Below are positions 26,925-36,769 of a stretch of DNA of 64,000 nt, piece by piece (within the stretch, counting starts at the first letter, position 1; each line of letters starts with the position of its first letter). Position numbers and translations under genes: made by a program. The notes under the pieces were generated by a model. That model made no database searches. It was not told the origin of the DNA and saw only the letters and a list, made by a program, of their open reading frames with translations. Location of the stretch: the NCBI GenBank assembly GCA_030430075.1, contig JAUIGN010000034.1:20511-84510 (forward strand), given 5' to 3'. This DNA is from a bacterium. GTDB lineage: Bacteria; Planctomycetota; Planctomycetia; Pirellulales; Pirellulaceae.

Positions 26925-27500
26925 ATGCCGAAAATCTTGATGCCGCTGGGCGATGCCACGGAAGCATTGGACACGTTCTATCCCTACTTTCGCTTGCCGG
27001 AAGACGGGTTCGAAGTGGTGGTGGCCGGTCCGGAGGCGCGCCTCTATCACACCGTCCTTCACGAAATCCCGCCGGATTCGAGCGTCCCCTGGGATATCAC
27101 GCAAGAGCGGCCCGGTTACTTCATCGAGGCCACGGTTGCCTTCAAGGACGTCGATGCGGCGGATTACGCCGGTCTGTTCGTCTCCGGCGGGCGGGCACCC
27201 GAATACTTGCGCTACGATCAGGATCTGCTTCGTATCACCCGCGAAATCCACGCGGCCGGCAAGCCGATCGCGTCCCTCTGCCACGGTGTCGAAATCCTCA
27301 CGGCGGCCGACATTATCCAGGGACGCAACATCACCACCGTTGCCAAGTGCGCTCTCGACGCAGAACAGGGCGGCGCCACCTACGTTGATCAAGCCGTCGT
27401 TGTCGACGGCAATTTTGTTACCGCACGGACCTGGCACGATAACACGCCCTTGCTGGCCGAGTTCATCAAAATGCTGAAGGCGAGCTCAGGGTCGGCTTAG
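26925..27500 (+). CDS. DJ-1/PfpI family protein (class I glutamine amidotransferase-like)
   Basis: The 191-residue protein has the flavodoxin-like DJ-1/PfpI fold. The nucleophile elbow is LCHGVEIL with Cys119, and the oxyanion/acid region is FVSGGRAPEYLR at 85-96. The spacing and GGR-PEYLR motif match intracellular protease/deglycase-like members. Possible activities are a glyoxalase or chaperone role, or a protease; none can be decided here. It lies downstream of pgk and the 57-residue gene. A solitary family A repeat module begins 100 bp after its stop, in the same orientation. Confidence 0.9.
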   Translation: MPKILMPLGDATEALDTFYPYFRLPEDGFEVVVAGPEARLYHTVLHEIPPDSSVPWDITQERPGYFIEATVAFKDVDAADYAGLFVSGGRAPEYLRYDQDLLRITREIHAAGKPIASLCHGVEILTAADIIQGRNITTVAKCALDAEQGGATYVDQAVVVDGNFVTARTWHDNTPLLAEFIKMLKASSGSA

Positions 27501-27600
27501 TTCAGGATTGGCTTAGTCATGATCCCGGCTGACAGTTGGTTCGCTCGCGGAATATACGCGTAACGTGCGTGTTGCGGTGCAAGAATCGGAAATGGGGGTG

Positions 27601-27650
27601 GGAGACCTTCGGTCGGCGGTTTCGGCGGGGTCGGAGACCCGCGCCGAGCA
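27601..27650 (+). repeat. Family A repeat module, locus 2 (leader plus one unit)
   Basis: This is the minimal form of the element. It has leader GGAGACCTTCGGTCGGCGG, then TTTCGGCGGGGTCG, then one core GAGACCCGCGCCGAGCA. Its leader-core block is identical over about 49 bp to the one at 40099-40147 in reverse, although the two loci are 12 kb apart. It lies in the 261-bp gap before the giant uvrA gene. Confidence 0.85.
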
Positions 27651-27761
27651 CGAGCAGCGGGGCGGTCCGTCACATGCGTCGTCCTGTTGCAAACTGCGCC
27701 GTTCTCCTACAATGGCGCGGGTTGGTCAGGGACGATACGCGAGCTAGCTGATTCGGGAAAC

Positions 27762-30700
27762 ATGGCCCCTTCGGATATTGTCATAAAGGGTGCCCGCGAA
27801 CACAATCTTCGCGGTGTCGACGTGGTGTTGCCCCGCAACCAGTTGATTTGCCTGACGGGCGTCAGCGGGTCGGGCAAGAGCTCGTTGGCCTTCGATACCC
27901 TCTATGCGGAGGGTCAGCGGCGGTATGTCGAAAGTCTCTCCAGCTTTGCGCGGCAATTCCTGGGCCAGATGCCCAAGCCGGAAGTCGACTACATCGGCGG
28001 TTTGAGCCCGTCGATTTCGATCTCCCAGAAGTCGTCCGGTAACAATCCGCGCAGTACCGTGGGAACGGTCACGGAGATTCAAGACTACCTGCGGGTGCTA
28101 TTCGCGCGGGTTGGCGACGGCTACTGTCCCCAGTGTGGCGACGCGATCACGGCGCAGTCGCGCGAGCAGATTCTCGCGCGCATTCTGGAACTTCCCGAGG
28201 GAACGCGGTTTGCCGTGCTGGCCCCCCTGATCCGCGGCCAGAAGGGCGAATACCGGGATCTCTTCGTCGACTTATTGAAACAGGGCTTCGCGCGGGCCCG
28301 CGTCGACGGCGAAACGGTTTCGCTCAACGACAACCTCAAGCTCGATCGCCAGATGCGTCACCACATCGAAGTGGTCATCGATCGGCTGGAGGCAAAAGCG
28401 GGGATCCGCGGCCGCCTGGCGGAAGCCGTCGAGTTGGCGTTGAAGATCGGCAAGGGGACGCTGGTGGTCGAGCAGGCGGGTGACGGCAACGCGCCGGCCA
28501 GTCAACCGGCGCCCCTACCCCCGGAAGGGGACGATGATGATGGGGGCGAGCCGGAAGCGTCGGCGAGTCGCGTATCGCCGGCGCGCTCCAAGCGACGGGC
28601 CGCCCGGCAAGCGGCGCCTGCCAATGAGCGGGACACGATCTACTCCGTTGACTATTCCTGTGCCAACTGCGGCATTAGCTTCGAGCCGCCCAGTCCCCAG
28701 CTGTTCAGCTTCAACAGCCCGCAGGGAATGTGCCTGGAATGCGACGGTCTGGGGCAACTCTATTCCTTCGATCCGGAACTGTTGGTGCCCGACCCGTCCC
28801 TGTCATTCAAACAGGGCTGCGTCGAGTTGATTGACAAGTGGAAAGACATCGGCCGCTGGCGACGACATATCTACCAGGGTGTCGCAGAGACGATGGAGCG
28901 GTTGGAGAAGTGGCCGGCGGGAACCCTGTTGGAGAGCCCTTGGGGCGAACTGACGCAGCGGCAGCAGGATGTCCTGTTGTGGGGTACCGGCAAACAGCAC
29001 ATCACTTACACCTGGCGCGGCGGCGCGTCTCCCATCAAGTACGGCGGCACGTTCGAGGGGATCATTCCGGAGTTGCTGGGTAAGCACGGGTCAACCAAGA
29101 GCGCACCGCAACGCAAGAAGCTGGAAAAGTACATGCGGACGTTGCCTTGCGGATCGTGCAAGGGCGCGCGGCTTAACGCGCAAGGCCGTCACGTACGGAT
29201 CGAATCGACTCATTCCCGGTTCGCCGATCGTCCGTCGCTCTCAATGCCCGAGGTCTGCGATTTGCCGATCTCTGATGCGGTGGAATTCTTCAGCGACCTG
29301 AAGCTGGATCGAACCCGCGAACTGATCGCCACCGAAGCGCTGAAGGAAATTCGCGGTCGGCTGGGGTTCCTGACCAACGTCGGGCTCGACTACCTGACGT
29401 TGTCGCGTACGGCACCGACGCTGTCCGGTGGCGAGACGCAGCGGATCCGCCTGGCGGGCCAGATCGGATCCGGCCTGGTCGGGGTCTTGTACATTCTGGA
29501 TGAACCTTCGATCGGTTTGCACACCCGCGATAATGCTCGCCTGATCGACACCCTCTGCCGCCTCCGCGACATGGGCAACACCGTGGTAGTCGTTGAACAT
29601 GACGAGGAGACGATGTGGGCCTCCGACCACCTGATCGATTTCGGACCGGGCCCGGGCGTCCGGGGCGGCGAGGTGGTGGTGGCGGGGACCGCCGACAAGG
29701 TTGCCAAGACGTCCCGGAGTGTGACCGGCCAGTACCTGAAAGGGACCGAGCGGATCGAGATTCCTGCTCGGCGGCGCCCGCCCGGCGAGCACGCGCTGCG
29801 AATTCGCGGGGCGACGCACAACAATCTCAAGCATGTCGATATCGAAATCCCCTTGGGCGGGTTTGTTTGCGTGACGGGCGTGAGCGGTTCGGGTAAGAGC
29901 TCGCTGGTCAACGATATTCTGGTTGAAGCGTTGCGGCGCGACCTGAACGGAGGCGAAGGCGAACCGGGCGCGCACGAAGGACTGGAAGGGCTCGAGCACC
30001 TCGATAAGCTGATCGCCATCGACCAGTCACCCATCGGCCGGACACCCCGCTCGAATCCTGGTACCTACGTCAAGGTCTTTGACGAGATCCGCAACCTGTA
30101 TGCCCAGATGCCGGCGGCCAAGCAGCGAGGATTCAAGCCGGGCCGCTTCAGCTTCAACGTCAAGAGCGGCCGCTGCGAGGCCTGTGAGGGAAACGGTTCC
30201 AACCGGTTGGGAATGGACTTTCTGGCCGATGTCTGGGTGACCTGCCCGGTCTGCGAAGGTCATCGCTACAACCGCGAGACGCTGCAGGTCAAGTTCAAAG
30301 AGCGTTCGATCGCGGAAGTGCTGGAGATGGACGTCCAGCAGTTGCTCGAGCTGTTCGAAAACGTCCCCAAGGTGCGCGACAAGTTGCAGACGCTGCACGA
30401 TGTGGGCCTGGACTACATTAAGCTGGGCCAGCCCTCGCCGACACTGTCCGGCGGCGAAGCCCAGCGGATCAAGCTGGCGCGGGAGCTGGCCAAGAAGAGC
30501 ACCGGCCAGACGCTCTATCTGCTCGACGAACCAACGACCGGGCTGCACTTTGCCGACATCAAGCTGTTGCTCGACGTGTTGCACGGGTTCGCCGACGCCG
30601 GAAATACCGTACTGGTCGTCGAACACAATCTGGACGTGATCAAGACGGCCGATTGGATTATCGACATGGGGCCGGAAGGCGGATCGGGCGGCGGGCGGCT

Positions 30701-33700
30701 GGTCGCATCCGGGACGCCGGAGATGGTGGCCCAGTCCGACACGCATACGGGCCGAGCATTGGCCGAGCTGTTCGCGGCCGGCAACGGGGCCAACGGGAGC
30801 AAAAAACTGCCCCTCACGCGGCCCGCCTCAAAGCGGCGGCGGGGAGCCGCCGACGTAACCCGCAAGATCAGCGTCCGTGGAGCCGCGCAACACAATCTCA
30901 AACGGGTCGACGTCGACATCAAGCGCGACGAGATGACCGTCTTTTGCGGCCCGAGCGGTTCAGGCAAGAGCTCGCTGGCCATGGACACCGTGTATGCCGA
31001 AGGGCAACGCCGCTATGTCGAAAGCCTCAGCGCGTACGCTCGACAATTCGTGGCCCAGATGCAGAAGCCGGCAATGGACCGGGTCGACGGCCTGTCACCG
31101 GCCATCGCCATCGAACAAAAGAACCTCGGCAATACCCCGCGGAGCACGGTCGGCACCGTCACGGAAGTCTATGACTATCTGCGGATCCTGATGTCGCGGC
31201 TCGGGACCCCCCACTGCCCCGACTGCGACGTGGCGATCGGGACGCAGACCGCCGACCAAATCGTCGACAAGATCCTCTTGGAAGAAGAAGGGACCCGGCT
31301 GTACTTGATGGCGCCGCTGGACATCGAAGTCGGCCAGCGGGAGGACCTCCTCTGGGACGAGGTGCGGGCGGCCGGTTTTGCCCGGATTCGGGTCAACGGG
31401 AAGACGTATCCTATCGAGTCGCCGCCGTCGATCGACCGCCGCCGCAAGTACGACATCGAAGTGGTGGTCGATCGGATCGTCGTCAAACCAAGCGGCCGCT
31501 CGAGGATCGCCGACAGCGTCGAGACGGCGTTGGGGTTCGGCAAAGGCGTATTGCACGTGGCCTATGTTCGGGAGGATGTGGCCGAGCCGCGGTGGGAAGT
31601 TACGGTTCACAGCCAGCATCTGGCCTGCTCGACGTGTGGACGCAGTTTCGAACATCTTTCACCTCACCAGTTCTCGTTCAACAGTTATCTGGGATGGTGT
31701 CCCGAATGCGAAGGTCTGGGCGTGCAGGTTGGCGCGAATCCGGCGGCCCTCCTGCGAGATCCCAAGAGCACGCTGGCGGAAGGTGCCGTCAATCTATGGC
31801 CAAATCTCGACAACCGGGTCTCCCGATTGATGCTGGAAGCGATGTCCCAGGAGACCGGGCTGCCGTTGGATGTTCCCTTCGACCAGCTCAACGCTCGCTA
31901 CCGCCGGATGATCATGCGGGGAACCGGCGAGCAATGGTTCGACGTTTGCCGCCCGGTGAGGGCTGACGAGCCGTCGCAGGAGACGAAGGCCGGGGGCCCC
32001 TTGTTTCGGTTCCAATTCAAGGGCCTCTACCCCGCCCTGGAAGAGGCATCGCGGCTGTCCCCGGCGTTCCGCAGCCGCTTGGAGACGTTTGTCGACGAAG
32101 TCGAGTGTGCTGCCTGCAGCGGCAGCCGACTCCGCGACGACGCGGCGGCAACCCGGCTCAGAAACCATACCATTGATGACCTCACCCGGATGCCGCTCGG
32201 CGAATTACAAAAGCTGCTGTCGACCTGGCGATTCTCGGCCAGCGAGAAGAAGATCGCGGGCGAGCTGATTCGCGAAGTGCAGAGTCGGCTTCAGTTCCTC
32301 TGCGATGTCGGCCTGGCCTACCTCACACTGGCCCGCGGCGCGGCGACCTTGTCCAACGGCGAGGCACAGCGGATTCGCCTGGCCAGCCAACTGGGCAGCG
32401 GTTTGTGCGGCGTGCTGTATGTCCTGGACGAACCGACCATCGGCCTGCATCCCCGCGACAACACCCGGTTGCTTGCCGCCATGCACAAACTGCGCGACCT
32501 GGGGAACACCTTGTTGGTGGTCGAACACGATCGGGAAGTGATCGATGGAGCCGATGCGATTTGTGACTTCGGTCCCGCGGCGGGCAAGCACGGCGGGGAA
32601 ATTGTCGCCCACGGTTCGCCCGCCCAGGTGGCCAAACGACGCCGGTCGGTTACCGGACCCTATTTGAGCGGGCGGAAGGCGATTCCGATCCCCTCGAATC
32701 GCCGCCTGGCGGGTCTGGCGGGCGCGCCTCCCACCGCGGCCAAGAAGACTCGTAAGAAAGCCGCTCGTGGCGCGTCGGCCGCCGTCGCGGCAAAGAAAGC
32801 GGACGAGGACACACCGGTCGATCGGCAGCCGTTGCCCGACCACCTGGCCATCTGTGGAGTTCGCCACAACAACCTGAAAAATGTTACGGTCAAGATTCCT
32901 TTGGGAACGCTGACCGCGATCACCGGGCCCAGCGGGAGCGGCAAGAGTTCGCTGATCGATGATGTGTTGTGTGCCGCCCTCGCACGCACCCTGCATCGCG
33001 CCAGTACCGTGCCCGGTGTGCACGACGAGATCCTCGGCATCGAGCTGGTCAACAAGGTGATCCAGGTCGACCAGCAGCCGCTAGGCAATTCGCCATCGTC
33101 CAATCCTGCGACCTACACCGGCGTATTCGAGCTCATTCGCGCACTCTTTGCCCAGTTGCCTGATGCCAAATTGCGTGGCTATACGGCGCGGCGGTTCAGC
33201 TTTAACGTCCCTGGCGGGCGTTGCGAAGAATGTGAAGGGAATGGCCAGCGGTGCATCGAAATGCACTTTCTGCCGGATGTCTGGGTGCGTTGCGAAACGT
33301 GCGACGGCCAGCGTTACAATCCGGAGACCCTGGCGGTCACCTATCATGGCCATTCCATCAGCGACGTCTTGAACCTGACCTGTGGCGAAGCGGTGCGCCT
33401 GTTCGAGAGCATTCCCAAGATCCGCCGCATTTTGCAGACGCTCTGCGACGTGGGGCTCGACTACCTGACGCTGGGACAACCGGCGCCGACCCTGTCGGGA
33501 GGCGAAGCCCAGCGGGTGAAACTTGCCGCTGAACTGTCCCGGCCGGATACCGGACAGACGCTCTATCTGCTCGACGAGCCGACGACCGGTCTCCACTTCG
33601 ATGATCTCGCCAAGTTGCTCGACGTGCTCCATCGGCTCGTCGACTTGGGCAACACGGTTGTCGTCATCGAGCACAACATGGATGTCTGCAAGCAGGCAGA

Positions 33701-34973
33701 TTGGATTATCGATATGGGTCCGGAGGCGGGGGCCGAAGGAGGCCAGGTCGTGGCGGCCGGCACGCCCGAAGACGTCGTCGCCCAGGAAGTTGCCCGCGCG
33801 GAGCTCGGCCGGAAGAAAGGGTCGAAAAAGCGCAAGTCGGTGCGATTGGACGACACCGACAATGGACAACTGGGCGTCACGACCGACCTGGTGTCGTACA
33901 CGGCCCAGGCGCTGCAACCCGTTCTCGAGCAGGGACCGTATCAGCCTCGTGAGGCCTATGACCCGGCGAAAGTTGAAGCGGAGCGGCAAGGCGATATGGA
34001 CATCACCGAAGTCGGCCGCGACGCGCAGATGCCGTGGGAGACCGATGGTCGTGGTTGGCACACGCGTGATCGCGTCGATCGCAAGGGAAATGCGGTGAAA
34101 TGGGATGGCGAGGCGTTGGCCCGCGTGGTCGATCGGATCCACGAGCTGGGCGACTTCAGCGACACCAACTGGAACGCCCGGAGCGTGGTTGAAATCGCCG
34201 CCGAAACCAAGAGCCAGGGGTGGTTTTTCCACGCAATTACCGGCGAGACCTGGCTCCTGAAATTGAAGTTCCGCGTGCGTCGCGGCACCTTCAAACGGCA
34301 GGAACTGGTCAAGAAAATCGAGCTGAAGACGCTCAATGAAATGGATGACTTGCCGATCTACAGCAACGAGCCGAGGATCAAGGTGCGTTCGTCACGCGGC
34401 CCCTGGCAGGAAGTCGAGATCCGGGTCACGAAACTCGCAGAAGTCGACCGGCCCGAGTTCTGGGAGTTCCTGGAATTGGCGGTCGAGAGCTTCAACCGTC
34501 ACACGGAACGGATTGAACTCAAACTGGACGATCATACGCCCTGGAAGAAGCTGGGCCAGAAATGGCACTTCATGCGGCGGGGCTTTCCGCCGGGCAAACG
34601 GGTCCGCTGGGATGCCGAGCTGATGGAGGAACTGTACGAACTGCTTCAGGAAGTCGCTCCCCAGTGCAGCTTTCTCTGGAACAACCAGGTCGTGGTCCGC
34701 GTGTACCTCGAGGGCAAACGGGAACCTTGGGCCGGTATCGTGACCAAGAAGCCGGATGCCCTGGCCCTGCTCCTCACCGGCCCGAAAAATGGGGTTGCCA
34801 TGGGGCGGATTGCGGAACTGGGAATCGATCCGGAAATCGACCAGAACCGTGACGACTACGATGTCGTAAAACTCCGCTTTCGAACCCTGGAAGACCTGCA
34901 TCGGGGAGACCTGGCCGAGTTTCTCCTGGAACACATCACGCTGCATCAAACGGTGGACGCTTCCCGCTCATGA
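27762..34973 (+). CDS. uvrA: Double-length UvrA (tandem fused excinuclease subunit A) with C-terminal extension
   Basis: The 2403-residue protein contains two complete UvrA sequences in tandem (about 1-1020 and 1030-2010) and thus four ABC ATPase modules. Walker A motifs lie at about 33 and 706 (GVSGSGKSS) and at 1064 and 1722 (GPSGSGKSS). Signatures lie at about 553, 896 and 1912 (LSGGE); module III at about 1530 reads LSNGE. Each half has two zinc modules (CANCG/CLECD and CEACEGNG/CPVC; CSTCG/CPEC and CEECEGNG/CETC). UvrA finds bulky DNA damage and loads UvrB. Chlamydial UvrA is also a double-length tandem protein. The last 370 residues are an extra, internally duplicated region outside UvrA. 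The downstream gene overlaps by 4 bp. Confidence 0.93.
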   Translation: MAPSDIVIKGAREHNLRGVDVVLPRNQLICLTGVSGSGKSSLAFDTLYAEGQRRYVESLSSFARQFLGQMPKPEVDYIGGLSPSISISQKSSGNNPRSTVGTVTEIQDYLRVLFARVGDGYCPQCGDAITAQSREQILARILELPEGTRFAVLAPLIRGQKGEYRDLFVDLLKQGFARARVDGETVSLNDNLKLDRQMRHHIEVVIDRLEAKAGIRGRLAEAVELALKIGKGTLVVEQAGDGNAPASQPAPLPPEGDDDDGGEPEASASRVSPARSKRRAARQAAPANERDTIYSVDYSCANCGISFEPPSPQLFSFNSPQGMCLECDGLGQLYSFDPELLVPDPSLSFKQGCVELIDKWKDIGRWRRHIYQGVAETMERLEKWPAGTLLESPWGELTQRQQDVLLWGTGKQHITYTWRGGASPIKYGGTFEGIIPELLGKHGSTKSAPQRKKLEKYMRTLPCGSCKGARLNAQGRHVRIESTHSRFADRPSLSMPEVCDLPISDAVEFFSDLKLDRTRELIATEALKEIRGRLGFLTNVGLDYLTLSRTAPTLSGGETQRIRLAGQIGSGLVGVLYILDEPSIGLHTRDNARLIDTLCRLRDMGNTVVVVEHDEETMWASDHLIDFGPGPGVRGGEVVVAGTADKVAKTSRSVTGQYLKGTERIEIPARRRPPGEHALRIRGATHNNLKHVDIEIPLGGFVCVTGVSGSGKSSLVNDILVEALRRDLNGGEGEPGAHEGLEGLEHLDKLIAIDQSPIGRTPRSNPGTYVKVFDEIRNLYAQMPAAKQRGFKPGRFSFNVKSGRCEACEGNGSNRLGMDFLADVWVTCPVCEGHRYNRETLQVKFKERSIAEVLEMDVQQLLELFENVPKVRDKLQTLHDVGLDYIKLGQPSPTLSGGEAQRIKLARELAKKSTGQTLYLLDEPTTGLHFADIKLLLDVLHGFADAGNTVLVVEHNLDVIKTADWIIDMGPEGGSGGGRLVASGTPEMVAQSDTHTGRALAELFAAGNGANGSKKLPLTRPASKRRRGAADVTRKISVRGAAQHNLKRVDVDIKRDEMTVFCGPSGSGKSSLAMDTVYAEGQRRYVESLSAYARQFVAQMQKPAMDRVDGLSPAIAIEQKNLGNTPRSTVGTVTEVYDYLRILMSRLGTPHCPDCDVAIGTQTADQIVDKILLEEEGTRLYLMAPLDIEVGQREDLLWDEVRAAGFARIRVNGKTYPIESPPSIDRRRKYDIEVVVDRIVVKPSGRSRIADSVETALGFGKGVLHVAYVREDVAEPRWEVTVHSQHLACSTCGRSFEHLSPHQFSFNSYLGWCPECEGLGVQVGANPAALLRDPKSTLAEGAVNLWPNLDNRVSRLMLEAMSQETGLPLDVPFDQLNARYRRMIMRGTGEQWFDVCRPVRADEPSQETKAGGPLFRFQFKGLYPALEEASRLSPAFRSRLETFVDEVECAACSGSRLRDDAAATRLRNHTIDDLTRMPLGELQKLLSTWRFSASEKKIAGELIREVQSRLQFLCDVGLAYLTLARGAATLSNGEAQRIRLASQLGSGLCGVLYVLDEPTIGLHPRDNTRLLAAMHKLRDLGNTLLVVEHDREVIDGADAICDFGPAAGKHGGEIVAHGSPAQVAKRRRSVTGPYLSGRKAIPIPSNRRLAGLAGAPPTAAKKTRKKAARGASAAVAAKKADEDTPVDRQPLPDHLAICGVRHNNLKNVTVKIPLGTLTAITGPSGSGKSSLIDDVLCAALARTLHRASTVPGVHDEILGIELVNKVIQVDQQPLGNSPSSNPATYTGVFELIRALFAQLPDAKLRGYTARRFSFNVPGGRCEECEGNGQRCIEMHFLPDVWVRCETCDGQRYNPETLAVTYHGHSISDVLNLTCGEAVRLFESIPKIRRILQTLCDVGLDYLTLGQPAPTLSGGEAQRVKLAAELSRPDTGQTLYLLDEPTTGLHFDDLAKLLDVLHRLVDLGNTVVVIEHNMDVCKQADWIIDMGPEAGAEGGQVVAAGTPEDVVAQEVARAELGRKKGSKKRKSVRLDDTDNGQLGVTTDLVSYTAQALQPVLEQGPYQPREAYDPAKVEAERQGDMDITEVGRDAQMPWETDGRGWHTRDRVDRKGNAVKWDGEALARVVDRIHELGDFSDTNWNARSVVEIAAETKSQGWFFHAITGETWLLKLKFRVRRGTFKRQELVKKIELKTLNEMDDLPIYSNEPRIKVRSSRGPWQEVEIRVTKLAEVDRPEFWEFLELAVESFNRHTERIELKLDDHTPWKKLGQKWHFMRRGFPPGKRVRWDAELMEELYELLQEVAPQCSFLWNNQVVVRVYLEGKREPWAGIVTKKPDALALLLTGPKNGVAMGRIAELGIDPEIDQNRDDYDVVKLRFRTLEDLHRGDLAEFLLEHITLHQTVDASRS

Positions 34974-35638
34974 CCAATCGTCTCTTGGCACCGACGTTCC
35001 TGTTTCGCTTTGCGGCCCCATTGCGGTTTCGCAAGACGATTTGGTCCGCCCGGGGAATCAACTTGGACGAGGCTTATACGCTGCCCAGTTTTGGCGAACT
35101 GGAAGGGCGACCGCTGTTCGCCGATGTGCGGGCCGCCTGGAACAACAAGGGGATCGTGTTTAGCGTGGAAGTCGTCGGCAAGAAGCAAGCGCCGTGGTGC
35201 CGTGCTTCGCGGCTGGAAGACAGTGACGGGTTTCAAGTCTGGATCGATTCGCGGGACGCCCACAATATTCATCGGGCCAGCCGATTCTGTCACCGGTTCG
35301 CCTTCCTCCCGGCCGGTGGAGGCCGCTCGCTGAACGAACCGGTCGCTTCCATGGCGTCGATCAGCCGAGCGAAAGAGGAGCCGAAGATGGTCGGTCCAGA
35401 TTTGCTCAAGATCCATTGCAAGCGGACTCACGACGGCTACCAACTGCAGGCCTTCATCCCGACGGAAGCGATTACAGGCTTCGATCCCGAAGAACATCCG
35501 CGTCTCGGCTTCAGCTACGCCGTGGTGGATCGCGAGCTGGGTTGGCAGACGTTCAGCGTGGGACCGGAGTTTCCTTTCGTGGAAGATCCCAGTCTCTGGG
35601 GAACTTTGGAACTTACTGATGCGGATGCCCGGTCATGA
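34970..35638 (+). CDS. CBM9-like beta-sandwich domain protein, coupled to uvrA
   Basis: The 222-residue protein starts at an ATGA overlap with the uvrA stop, so translation is coupled. The pattern LFADVRAAWNNKGIVFSVEV, then SDGFQVWIDSRD, then a hydrophobic FAFLP strand and QLQAFIPTEAITGF is typical of the carbohydrate-binding family 9-like (DOMON-related) domain. No signal peptide is seen, so a cytoplasmic location is likely. That is unusual for a carbohydrate-binding module and suggests another ligand or a protein contact. Its function with UvrA is unknown. Confidence 0.7.
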   Translation: MTNRLLAPTFLFRFAAPLRFRKTIWSARGINLDEAYTLPSFGELEGRPLFADVRAAWNNKGIVFSVEVVGKKQAPWCRASRLEDSDGFQVWIDSRDAHNIHRASRFCHRFAFLPAGGGRSLNEPVASMASISRAKEEPKMVGPDLLKIHCKRTHDGYQLQAFIPTEAITGFDPEEHPRLGFSYAVVDRELGWQTFSVGPEFPFVEDPSLWGTLELTDADARS

Positions 35639-35729
35639 TGCCCGCTCGCGCGGCTGACGACCGCATCCGATTCGGCCGACTGCCGGCAACGATCATGACG
35701 CGACCTGGTCAAACCTGAGGGGAGACGTC

Positions 35730-36542
35730 ATGACGGCAGACGGGACGCGAGGCCGGCAACCGACAGCCAAGGACCTGGTCGACTGCTACGACTACCCACA
35801 ATATTGGGACCTGGCCTTTCGTGACGAGACGCGGCAAGAGGCGGACTTTATCGAAGCCGTCGCGGAGAAGTACTGCGAATTTCCCGTCCGGCGGCTGTTG
35901 GAGCCGGGCTGCGGCGGGGGCCGGTTGGTGGTCGAAATGGCCGCGCGGGGCTACGACGTGACGGGTTATGATCTGAACGAACGGGCCGTCCGCTACGTCC
36001 GGCAGCGACTGAAGCGACGCGGTTTGGCGGCCGAGGTGTTCGTCGGCGACATGCGGGAGGTCCGCGCCCGCCCGCCGGTCGACATCGCCTTCAATACGCT
36101 CAACACGTTTCGCCACTTGACCAGCGAAAACGACGCCCTTCGCCACCTGGAGTTGATCGCCGAATCACTGCGGCCGGGCGGTGTCTATGTGCTCGGCTTC
36201 CACCTGTTGCCGCCGGATGCCGAGGAGTCGTGCGTCGAGCGATGGTCGGCCCGCCACGGAGCGACCCGGGTCGGCGTCACGTTGCGCGTCATGGACTTCG
36301 ATCGGCGGAAACGGCTTGAAGTCATCCGGTTCTCCCTCCGCGTACGAAGCAAACGGCGCGAGTTGCGCATCGTCGCTGACTATCCTTACCGCATCTACCA
36401 GGCTCACCAGTTTCGCAATCTGCTGAGCAAAGTCCCGCAATTCGAGCTGTGCGGTGTCTACGACTTCTGGTACGACATCGAAGACCCACTTGATCTCGAC
36501 AACGAATTGGGCGACGCGGTCTTTATCCTCCGGCGTCGCTGA
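35730..36542 (+). CDS. Class I SAM-dependent methyltransferase
   Basis: The 270-residue protein has motif I LLEPGCGGGRLV, the ribose-binding acid in VTGYDLNERAV, and motif IV-like PPVDIAFNTLNTFRHL. The N-terminal YDYPQYWDLAF segment is typical of methyltransferases acting on small molecules or of the Methyltransf_25 group. GAGGGGAGA precedes the ATG at 35730. It lies 91 bp after the CBM9-like gene on the same strand, possibly the third gene of the uvrA transcript. Substrate unknown. Confidence 0.85.
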   Translation: MTADGTRGRQPTAKDLVDCYDYPQYWDLAFRDETRQEADFIEAVAEKYCEFPVRRLLEPGCGGGRLVVEMAARGYDVTGYDLNERAVRYVRQRLKRRGLAAEVFVGDMREVRARPPVDIAFNTLNTFRHLTSENDALRHLELIAESLRPGGVYVLGFHLLPPDAEESCVERWSARHGATRVGVTLRVMDFDRRKRLEVIRFSLRVRSKRRELRIVADYPYRIYQAHQFRNLLSKVPQFELCGVYDFWYDIEDPLDLDNELGDAVFILRRR

Positions 36543-36665
36543 CCTGGCCGTCCGCAAGGGACAGGCACGGCACAAACACCGGATGATTCACGTACGAACA
36601 AAGGTACGGTGCAAGTCGCTGATTCGTTGTCATTTGCCATGAACCTACCCAAGACGCGCCGCACC

Positions 36666-36737
36666 TCATCCGGAACGCGTTGGCGTCCGGTTTGCTCGGC
36701 GATCGACGGAACCGGGGCGAACGCCCACCGGCTGATG
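36666..36737 (-). repeat. Family B two-hairpin repeat, copy 3
   Basis: On the minus strand it reads CAGCCGGTGGGCGTTCGCCC, then CGGTTCCGTCGATCGCCGAG, then CAAACCGGACGCCAACGCG and TTCCGGATGAG. It is full length with both hairpins. Confidence 0.75.
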
Positions 36738-36769
36738 GGTGGTCCAGGCCGATCACATAACGATTCAAT

